The notes below the pieces were generated by a model that was not told the origin of the DNA, did no database searches, and saw only the letters and a program-made list of their open reading frames with translations. The position numbers and the translations under genes were made by a program. This document shows positions 5,938 through 11,095 of a stretch of DNA of 11,095 nucleotides, piece after piece. The stretch's first letter is position 1. Each line of letters begins with the position of its first letter. Source of the DNA: Acetatifactor sp. (GTDB taxonomy: Bacteria > Bacillota > Clostridia > Lachnospirales > Lachnospiraceae); the NCBI GenBank assembly GCA_024699575.1, contig JAILPF010000058.1:1-11095 (forward strand), given 5' to 3'.

Positions 5938-7302
5938 ATGAAGGCTGTTCAGAAAAATAAAAATGGACTTGCTTCTATTTTTTCAAAAGGTGATATTTTT
6001 TCCAAGCTGTCATTTTTGATAATGGGACTTGCCAACATCGTGAGAGGACAGATTGTAAAAGGTATTCTCTTTCTCGCGATCGAAATCGGTTATATTTTGT
6101 TCATGGTTAAAGTTGGCGCACATTATCTGGCAAAATTAGTGACACTGGGTACAGAAGGTCAGGGGATGGTGTTTGATGAATCCCAGGGGATATATGTAAT
6201 CAGTCAGGGAGATAACTCCATGCTGATTCTATTGTATGGCGTGGCAGTGATGGTGACCACGGCAGTGTTTGTTTTTACATGGCGGACATCTATTTGTTCC
6301 GGCGAACTGGCAAGACAATTAAAATTAGCAAATAAGAGGGTTCCAAACTTTATTGCAGATTGTAAGGAACTTTTTAACAGTAATATTCATAGATTACTTT
6401 TGGCAATTCCCGCTGTGGGAATTATTGTGTTTACAATCACCCCGTTGATTTACATGATTCTGATTGCGTTCACCAACTATGACGCAGAGCATCAGCCTCC
6501 CGGAAATCTGTTCACATGGGTTGGGCTGGAGAACTTTAAGATGTTGCTTTCCGCATCCGGTAAGCTCTCTGCGACATTCTGGCCGGTGCTTGGCTGGACC
6601 TTCATCTGGGGCTTTACGGCAACATTCTCCTGTTACTTTGGAGGAATGTTCCTGGCGATGCTGATCAACTCAAAGGGCATAGCCGGCAAGAAAATCTGGA
6701 GAACGGTTTTTGTTATTACAATGGCAATTCCTACATTTATTTCCCTGCTGGTGGTATCTACCATGCTTGGTAAGAGAGGAATTATCAATGTTCTATTGGA
6801 GCAGTGGGGATTTATTGATTCTTTCCTTCCGTTCCTGACAGAAGGTCTGTGGGCGAAAATTACAGTGATTATCGTGAACCTCTGGGTAGGTGTTCCGGTA
6901 ACAATGTTGATGGTAACCGGTATTCTGATGAATATACCTGCAGAACTGTATGAGAGTGCAAGAATTGACGGAGCAGGTCCGCTGATGATGTTCCGCAAGA
7001 TTACTTTCCCGTACATGTGGTTCATTACCACGCCGTACCTGATTACGAACCTGATCAGTAACTTCAACAACTTTGGTGTTATTTACTTCATGACCGGAGG
7101 AAATCCCAGCAATATCAACTTCTTTAAGGGTGCCGGTAAGACGGACCTTCTGGTTACCTGGCTGTACAAGTTGACAAAAGACAGTAAGGATTACAATCTG
7201 GCTTCGGCAATCGGTATTATCATATTTATAATTTCAGCAGTATTCTCATTGATTATGTACTCCAGATCGGGTGCTCTGAAGAATGAGGAGGGATTCCAAT
7301 GA
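5938..7302 (+). CDS. MalF-like sugar ABC transporter permease
   Basis: A 454-residue inner-membrane permease of the MalF/MdxF type (CUT1, binding-protein-dependent transport family). About residues 24-57 contain FLIMGLANIVRGQIVKGILFL, a first-helix region seen in Gram-positive MalF proteins; further membrane segments lie near 96-115, 153-178, 216-245, 255-277, 303-330, 360-380 and 420-441. The conserved EAA loop that docks the ATPase is ELYESARIDGAGPLMMFRKI (336-355). The external segment after the first helix (about 58-95) is much shorter than in E. coli MalF, as in other Firmicutes. GGAGG at 5925-5929 fixes the ATG at 5938; an ATG at 5931 is out of frame and reads only nine codons. The stop overlaps the next start (ATGA), indicating coupling. 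It would pair with the following permease to form the channel. Confidence 0.92.
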   Translation: MKAVQKNKNGLASIFSKGDIFSKLSFLIMGLANIVRGQIVKGILFLAIEIGYILFMVKVGAHYLAKLVTLGTEGQGMVFDESQGIYVISQGDNSMLILLYGVAVMVTTAVFVFTWRTSICSGELARQLKLANKRVPNFIADCKELFNSNIHRLLLAIPAVGIIVFTITPLIYMILIAFTNYDAEHQPPGNLFTWVGLENFKMLLSASGKLSATFWPVLGWTFIWGFTATFSCYFGGMFLAMLINSKGIAGKKIWRTVFVITMAIPTFISLLVVSTMLGKRGIINVLLEQWGFIDSFLPFLTEGLWAKITVIIVNLWVGVPVTMLMVTGILMNIPAELYESARIDGAGPLMMFRKITFPYMWFITTPYLITNLISNFNNFGVIYFMTGGNPSNINFFKGAGKTDLLVTWLYKLTKDSKDYNLASAIGIIIFIISAVFSLIMYSRSGALKNEEGFQ

Positions 7303-8573
7303 TGAATAGGAATAAAGTTGTAATCGGATTAAATTTTAAATACTTTTCCAGAGCTTTCATCGCGACGGTGCTCACGGCAATCTGTCTGTTTCTTCCCTTT
7401 GTAAGCATGGAGGAAAAAAGTGTCAACGCACTGGCTGTGCTGACAGGATTGTTTGGCTCTGCACATGTCGGAAAGATGACAATAGTGCTTGCGGCCGGAA
7501 TCGTGATGGCGGTGTTGAGCCTAATCTTTGCGGTTATCAATTATGTTAAACCATCGAAAGCATTGATGAGGCTGTGGATTTGCAGTGGTGCAATTCAGTG
7601 TTTCTGCTATACCGTATTGATGTTTGGAACGAAGGTAATGGTGGATGGAACGGGTGTCCTTCCGGCCAAGTTCATGGTGAGAGATTTCGGCTTCGGATAT
7701 TGGATTGGCCTACTCGGAGCATATGTGGCACTTTGGTTTACCATGAAAGTAGCGAAGGTAAATCCGGGCTATATTGTACTGACGATTCTAAGTGTCATCT
7801 GGTTGTTCCCGATTTTATGGATTCTGCTTACCTCCTTTAGAGCAGAGCAGGGTTATTATGTGGGATACTTTATTCCCAGAGGATTTACCTTTGATAACTA
7901 TTTGAATCTGTTTAAGAATAACAGTGTTATTCCATTTGCGAGATGGTGGACGAATACCTTTATCGTTGCAGTCTGCTGGTGCGTATTCAACACTTTGATT
8001 ATTCTGGGAACTGCTTATGTACTCAGTAGAACACGTTTCCAGGGAAGAACAACCTTGATGAAAGCCATGATGGTAATCGGTATGTTCCCGGGCTTCATGT
8101 CCATGATTGCGGTGTACAACATCTTGAAGGGTGTCGGTCTGGCACAGACTTTGACCGCACTGATTGTTGTAGGTGTAGCCGGAGCAGCAATGGGATATTA
8201 TATCTGTAAAGGTTTCTTTGATACGATTCCAAAGGCAATGGATGAGGCTGCCATTATCGATGGTGCAAACCGTTGGCAGATTTTTACAAGAATCACGATT
8301 CCTCTTTCAAAGCCGATTATCATTTATACAGCGCTGACATCCTTCCTGGGAGCATGGTCAGACTACATCTTCCCGAGTATCTTGTTTGGTGACAAGCAGG
8401 CGTCTTACACGGTTGCAGTCGGTTTGAAATGGTTGACAGACTTCAGAAGAATCGATGCGAACTATACGCAGTTTGCAGCAGGATCTATCATGGTTGCATT
8501 GCCGATTGTTATCCTGTTTATCGCTTTACAGGGATTTTATGTGGAAGGTTTGTCCGGATCGGTGAAAGGATAA
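7299..8573 (+). CDS. MalG-like sugar ABC transporter permease with an extra N-terminal membrane domain
   Basis: A 424-residue protein. Residues from about 153 to 424 are a complete MalG/MdxG permease: helix near 157-179 followed by the typical TSFRAE, further helices near 218-242, 255-275, 284-303, 340-362 and 394-412, the EAA loop AMDEAAIIDGANRWQIFTRI (313-332), and the characteristic C-terminus FYVEGLSGSVKG. Typical MalG proteins are about 280-300 residues and start near that first helix. Here an additional stretch of about 150 residues precedes it, with four predicted membrane segments near 17-35, 60-81, 92-110 and 131-149. There is no stop or frame change, so the extension is part of the gene. 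The ATG overlaps the stop of the MalF-like gene; GGAGG at 7287-7291 is 7 nt upstream, and a second ATG follows immediately at 7302. The function of the extra domain is unknown. No ATPase gene follows. Confidence 0.9.
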   Translation: MMNRNKVVIGLNFKYFSRAFIATVLTAICLFLPFVSMEEKSVNALAVLTGLFGSAHVGKMTIVLAAGIVMAVLSLIFAVINYVKPSKALMRLWICSGAIQCFCYTVLMFGTKVMVDGTGVLPAKFMVRDFGFGYWIGLLGAYVALWFTMKVAKVNPGYIVLTILSVIWLFPILWILLTSFRAEQGYYVGYFIPRGFTFDNYLNLFKNNSVIPFARWWTNTFIVAVCWCVFNTLIILGTAYVLSRTRFQGRTTLMKAMMVIGMFPGFMSMIAVYNILKGVGLAQTLTALIVVGVAGAAMGYYICKGFFDTIPKAMDEAAIIDGANRWQIFTRITIPLSKPIIIYTALTSFLGAWSDYIFPSILFGDKQASYTVAVGLKWLTDFRRIDANYTQFAAGSIMVALPIVILFIALQGFYVEGLSGSVKG

Positions 8574-8587
8574 ACGCCGGGGGCGTT
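8573..8587 (+). repeat. Short hairpin at the end of the importer operon
   Basis: AACGCC (8573-8578) pairs with GGCGTT (8582-8587) around GGG, starting on the last base of the stop codon of the MalG-like gene. There is no T-run, so it is not a complete intrinsic terminator. Confidence 0.55.
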
Positions 8588-8606
8588 CATAAACCAACAA
8601 GCCGGG

Positions 8607-8710
8607 CCACTCATAGCCCTGCGGGCTATTTTGTGGAGGGCTGTCGCCCAAACAAGCCATGCACCAGCTCAAATTCGCTACGCGATTTCTCGCTGGACGG
8701 CTGTCGCCGT
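8607..8710. repeat. Cluster of four short hairpins, REP-like intergenic element
   Basis: Four compact inverted repeats follow one another. A: CCAC..GTGG enclosing ATAGCCC/GGGCTAT (8607-8636, loop TGC). B: GGGC/GCCC (8638-8649, loop TGTC). C: CCAGC/GCTGG (8664-8696) enclosing an AAAT-CGC/GCG-ATTT stem with a TAC loop. D: ACGGC/GCCGT (8697-8710, loop TGTC). B and D share the 10-mer GGCTGTCGCC (8639-8648 and 8699-8708). No convincing gene covers the stretch. It resembles palindromic intergenic repeat families or a structured RNA 3' end; which of these cannot be decided here. Confidence 0.5.
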
Positions 8711-8792
8711 ATACGAACAAAATAAAAGGCCTCTGAACATGTACGCAAGCGTCCATTTCAGAGGCCTTTTATTTTATTCTTGCATGGCTTGT
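8652..8792. repeat. 12-bp inverted repeat flanking the terminator region
   Basis: ACAAGCCATGCA (8652-8663) and TGCATGGCTTGT (8781-8792) are perfect inverted copies 117 bp apart, enclosing hairpins C and D and the bidirectional terminator. The right copy lies 3 bp outside the rubrerythrin stop codon. Confidence 0.6.
8719..8775. terminator. Long bidirectional rho-independent terminator
   Basis: The left arm 8719-8737 and right arm 8757-8775 are perfectly complementary over 19 bp, with core AAAAGGCCTCTGAA / TTCAGAGGCCTTTT. The outer part is A/T-only, giving T-runs in both directions. The loop contains a small ACGC/GCGT stem. It ends both the sugar importer operon (plus) and the rubrerythrin gene (minus). 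Confidence 0.93.
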
Positions 8793-8795
8793 AGC

Positions 8796-9335
8796 TTAAC
8801 CAAAGTATCGATTTAACAATCCTTCAAATGCTTTGCCGTGGCGTGCTTCGTCGCGGGCCATCTCGTGAACGGTGTCATGGATAGCGTCGAGACCGAGCTC
8901 TTTTGCACGTTTTGCAAGGTCTGTTTTGCCGGCGGTGGCACCGTTTTCTGCATCCACTCTCATCTCAAGATTTTTCTTGGTGGAGGCGGTTACCACTTCG
9001 CCGAGGAGTTCTGCAAACTTTGCAGCATGCTCAGCTTCTTCATAAGCTGCTTTCTCATAATACATACCGATTTCGGGATAACCTTCTCTATGAGCAACTC
9101 TTGCCATAGCCAGATACATACCAACCTCGGAACATTCTCCTTCAAAGTTAGAACGAAGGTCTGCAAGGATATCTTCTCTGACACCCTGTGCGACACCTAC
9201 AACATGTTCGGAAGCCCAGACTTTCTCACCGGACTGTACGGTGAATTTCTCAGCGGGAGCATGGCATACAGGACATTCAGCAGGTGCCTCATCTCCCTCA
9301 TGAACATAACCACAAACCTGACATACATACTTCAT
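8796..9335 (-). CDS. Reverse rubrerythrin (rubredoxin-ferritin-like peroxidase)
   Basis: A 179-residue cytoplasmic non-haem iron protein that reduces hydrogen peroxide, and in clostridia also oxygen, to water. The domain order is inverted relative to classical rubrerythrin: an N-terminal rubredoxin-type iron centre (C5-x2-C8 and C21-x2-C24, residues 1-34) followed by a four-helix ferritin-like di-iron domain (about 50-179). Metal-ligand motifs visible are the EGECSE helix (66-70 region) and two ExxH motifs, E100-x2-H103 in YEEAEH and E163-x2-H166 in DEARHG. This arrangement matches the reverse rubrerythrins of Clostridium acetobutylicum, which are under PerR control. The ribosome binding site AAGGAG lies 7 nt before the ATG. 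The gene is directly downstream of a perR-type gene on the same strand, with its own likely promoter in the 66-bp gap, so read-through from perR is also possible. Confidence 0.95.
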   Translation of the reverse strand: MKYVCQVCGYVHEGDEAPAECPVCHAPAEKFTVQSGEKVWASEHVVGVAQGVREDILADLRSNFEGECSEVGMYLAMARVAHREGYPEIGMYYEKAAYEEAEHAAKFAELLGEVVTASTKKNLEMRVDAENGATAGKTDLAKRAKELGLDAIHDTVHEMARDEARHGKAFEGLLNRYFG

Positions 9336-9361
9336 ACGTTTTTCTCCTTTTTCTTCTTTTA

Positions 9362-9391
9362 TTTATACTCATGGAATCCGTAGATTCTCAA
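9362..9391 (-). promoter_or_regulatory. Putative promoter of the rubrerythrin gene
   Basis: On the minus strand TTGAGA (9391-9386) and TATAAA (9367-9362) are 18 bp apart, about 27 bp before the start codon. A small inverted repeat, GAATC-TACG-GATTC, falls mainly in the spacer. I see no clear Per box at this promoter. Confidence 0.5.
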
Positions 9392-9401
9392 GGTTCGCAA
9401 A

Positions 9402-9809
9402 TCAGTGAGCACTGTGCGCTGCACTTTGCACTTTGGAACAGTTTCCGCAGGTGCCGTAAAAATAGGTGACATGGCCTGCAATCTGTCCGTCAAAATCGGC
9501 GCCGGCAATGTCGGTGATGGTCTCAATACTATTCATCTTTAAATCAATGACAGAGCCACACTCGCTACAGATAAAATGGTAGTGTGGGGAAGTGTCTGCA
9601 TCAAAATGATCCACCCCGTCTCCCAGGCGTAATCGTTTGATTTCTCCAAGGTCCGCCAACAGGGAAAGATTACGGTATACGGTTCCGAGACTGATGTTGG
9701 GATATTGTATATGAACATTGGCATATACAACATCAGCTGTTGGGTGGTCTTTACGACCCATCAGAAATTCTTTTATCATATCTCTTTGTTTACTGTGTTT
9801 CAGCGCCAT
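9402..9809 (-). CDS. perR: PerR-type peroxide-sensing repressor of the Fur family
   Basis: A 135-residue DNA-binding metalloprotein. The N-terminal winged helix includes HPTADVVY (22-29) and the recognition helix ISLGTVYRNL (39-48). The C-terminal dimer domain carries the structural zinc site as two CxxC pairs, C81/C84 and C121/C124. By alignment with Bacillus subtilis PerR, all five regulatory metal ligands are present: H22 (H37), D70 (D85), H76 (H91), H78 (H93) and D89 (D104). The aspartate at the D85 position is what distinguishes PerR from Fur, which has Glu there, so a peroxide-sensing role is favoured over iron sensing. Genes controlled probably include the neighbouring rubrerythrin and perR itself, since a Per box-like sequence lies in its own leader. 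The protein is slightly short at the N-terminus compared with B. subtilis PerR (145 residues). Confidence 0.88.
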   Translation of the reverse strand: MALKHSKQRDMIKEFLMGRKDHPTADVVYANVHIQYPNISLGTVYRNLSLLADLGEIKRLRLGDGVDHFDADTSPHYHFICSECGSVIDLKMNSIETITDIAGADFDGQIAGHVTYFYGTCGNCSKVQSAAHSAH

Positions 9810-9834
9810 AATAATGCCTTTCTGTTTTGAAAAA

Positions 9835-9849
9835 ATATAATAGTAATAA
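9835..9849 (-). promoter_or_regulatory. Per box-like operator in the perR leader
   Basis: The plus-strand sequence ATATAATAGTAATAA matches the B. subtilis Per box TTATAATNATTATAA at 11 of 14 fixed positions. It lies at about +5 to +19 of the predicted perR transcript, a good position for autorepression. The region is A/T-rich, so a chance match is possible. Confidence 0.45.
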
Positions 9850-9860
9850 TTCCTATTTTT

Positions 9861-9888
9861 ATTATACTGAAATTTGCGGCACTGTCAA
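9861..9888 (-). promoter_or_regulatory. Promoter of perR
   Basis: On the minus strand a perfect TTGACA (9888-9883) and a perfect TATAAT (9866-9861) are spaced by 16 bp, about 50 bp before the ATG. A strong promoter suits an autorepressed regulator. Confidence 0.8.
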
Positions 9889-9927
9889 GAGTTTATATTT
9901 TTTTTTAGGATAAGATATGATTGTTTT

Positions 9928-9957
9928 TACACATTTTTGGGGGATATATGCTATACT
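9928..9957 (+). promoter_or_regulatory. Putative extended -10 promoter of the histidine kinase gene
   Basis: TATACT (9952-9957) is preceded by TGC, giving the extended -10 form TGnTATACT. The -35 candidate TACACA (9928-9933, spacing 18) is only moderate. The leader 9960-10027 contains a T9 tract but no other recognisable element. Confidence 0.5.
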
Positions 9958-10027
9958 GTAGCTACAATGCAGGTGCAAAATTTTTTTTTCGTATTCGATA
10001 AAACTTTTTTCAGAAAAGAGGTTCACC

Positions 10028-11095
10028 ATGAAATTTCGTACCAGGCTGACAGTGACCTTTATTACGATTATTGTATTACCATTTTTGCTGACTATCATGG
10101 CGTTTTTGATGATTGGATTTTATCTGACCAGCGCAAGGCTTGATGGGGCACTTCCGGAGATGGATCCTTCCTATGTGTCGGAGAGCATGAAGGACTTTGT
10201 CAATGTAACCGACCAGGTATATGACAAGCTGCAAAAGCAGGTCTGGGAGAATCCGGCAATGCTTGAGGACAAAGAGTATTTGCAACGAATGAATGACGAG
10301 ATCTCACGCAGATCCACTTATCTGATTGTCCGCAAAAACAACGAGTTGTATTATGCGGGAAATGAGAGGGCAGCGGAAAAAATCTTTGAAAAACTTCCTG
10401 AATACAGAGATGCGGCCCCGGCAGACGATCCCGGATATTATTACAAAGATCAGGAAGGCTATGTAAGGCAATTGGATTTTACATTTACTGATGGCAGTCA
10501 TGGAAGTATTTTTGTGGTTACCACTATGAATGTGTGGATTTCCAAAAAGCTTCTGATAGATATGCTGGTGGCAATTTTCCTGATTCTTGTATTTACCAGC
10601 TGTATGCTGACCCAGTGGATTCATAAGGGGGTATTTACTCCGATTACCCAGCTCAACATTGCGATGCAGAAGATTAAGGATGGCAATTTTGAGTATGCAC
10701 TGATTACAGATGCAAAGGGCGAGATGGGCGATTTGTACCGCAATTATGAGGACATGCGTCTTCGGCTGAAGGAATCAGCCGAGGAGAAGGTGGAACAGGA
10801 GAAGGTCAACAGAGAGCTTGTCAGCAATATCTCTCATGATTTAAAGACTCCCATCACGGCCATTAAGGGTTATGTGGAGGGGATCATGGACGGCGTGGCG
10901 GATACGCCGGAAAAAATGGACAAGTACATCAAGACGATTTACAATAAAGCCAATGACATGGATAAGCTGATAAATGAGCTGACTATGTACTCCGGTCTTG
11001 ATAATAACCGCATCCCCTACAATTTCCACCGCATCAATGTGGCAGACTATTTTGGCGACTGCGTGGAGGAGGTCGGCCTGGATCTGGAGTCCAGA
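10028..11095 (+). CDS. Membrane sensor histidine kinase, partial (C-terminus beyond the window)
   Basis: The first 356 codons of a two-component sensor kinase. Residues 1-8 are basic, TM1 spans about 9-34, an extracytoplasmic sensor domain runs about 35-173 (no recognised family), and TM2 about 174-197. A HAMP linker follows (about 199-251, including FTPITQLNIAMQKIKDGNF), then a coiled linker and the dimerisation/phosphoacceptor domain with the H-box NISHDLKTPITAIKGY, placing the phosphorylated histidine at H270. The window ends shortly after that domain, before the N, G1 and G2 boxes of the ATPase domain. The start is supported by AGAGG at 10017-10021, 6 nt before the ATG. No response regulator lies upstream; it is probably downstream outside the window or unlinked. 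Divergent from perR, which alone does not show a functional link. The signal is unknown. Confidence 0.93.
   Translation, partial: MKFRTRLTVTFITIIVLPFLLTIMAFLMIGFYLTSARLDGALPEMDPSYVSESMKDFVNVTDQVYDKLQKQVWENPAMLEDKEYLQRMNDEISRRSTYLIVRKNNELYYAGNERAAEKIFEKLPEYRDAAPADDPGYYYKDQEGYVRQLDFTFTDGSHGSIFVVTTMNVWISKKLLIDMLVAIFLILVFTSCMLTQWIHKGVFTPITQLNIAMQKIKDGNFEYALITDAKGEMGDLYRNYEDMRLRLKESAEEKVEQEKVNRELVSNISHDLKTPITAIKGYVEGIMDGVADTPEKMDKYIKTIYNKANDMDKLINELTMYSGLDNNRIPYNFHRINVADYFGDCVEEVGLDLESR

Noticed and set aside
8607..8710. CRISPR array or tRNA in the hairpin-rich stretch.
   Set aside because: There are no regularly spaced direct repeats with unique spacers, and no cloverleaf with a TPsiC arm or anticodon stem; only short palindromes, two of which share a 10-mer.
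8838..9383. Plus-strand open frame of 181 codons opposite the rubrerythrin gene.
   Set aside because: It is the antisense reading of a well-supported rubrerythrin; the Phe- and Cys-rich translation is typical of an antisense shadow.
9874..10143. Plus-strand 89-codon open frame between perR and the kinase gene.
   Set aside because: It begins inside the perR promoter and ends inside the kinase reading frame, which has a clear ribosome binding site and domain structure; the translation has no family features.

Overview
The window looks like chromosomal DNA from an anaerobic low-to-mid-GC Firmicute, most likely a gut Lachnospiraceae (Clostridium cluster XIVa) member. This is inferred from strong GGAGG ribosome binding sites, sigma-A promoters close to TTGACA/TATAAT, a reverse rubrerythrin beside a PerR regulator, the style of the solute-binding lipoprotein, and a sugar importer without its own ATPase. 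No mobile element, CRISPR array, tRNA or rRNA was seen.

Layout. (1) 1-199, minus strand: the start of an ABC exporter-type subunit running off the left edge, divergent from (2) a flavodoxin-fold iron-sulfur flavoprotein-like gene (318-935). (3) A bidirectional terminator (934-980) separates that gene from a convergent two-gene minus-strand unit: an XdhC/CoxI-family protein with an unusually short N-terminus (1669-2616, TTG start) and the MTA/SAH nucleosidase mtnN (978-1676), overlapping by 8 bp. (4) 2732-8795, plus strand: a starch/maltodextrin locus made of a surface GH13 lipoprotein (2828-4288) and then, from its own strong promoter, a MalE-like binding lipoprotein (4510-5829), a MalF-like permease (5938-7302) and a MalG-like permease with a large extra N-terminal membrane domain (7299-8573). 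(5) A 220-bp stretch packed with short hairpins and a long bidirectional terminator (8573-8795). (6) 8796-9809, minus strand: reverse rubrerythrin and a PerR-type Fur-family repressor, a peroxide/oxygen defence pair. (7) 10028 to the right edge, plus strand: the first 356 codons of a membrane sensor histidine kinase, divergent from perR.

How it fits together. The GH13 enzyme would cut alpha-glucans outside the cell, the lipoprotein would capture the oligosaccharides, and the two permeases would import them using an MsmX/MsmK-type ATPase that must be encoded elsewhere. The most informative regulatory observation is a near-identical LacI-type operator, GTTAANCGNTTAAC, lying exactly 7 nt after the -10 hexamer of both the GH13 promoter and the importer promoter. 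This ties the two transcription units into one regulon under a regulator not present here.

I did not find a clearly new biological system. The observations most worth following up are the shared operator, the extra membrane domain on the MalG-like permease, the hairpin cluster after it, and the shortened XdhC. All gaps between genes are under 300 bp and are described in the entries.
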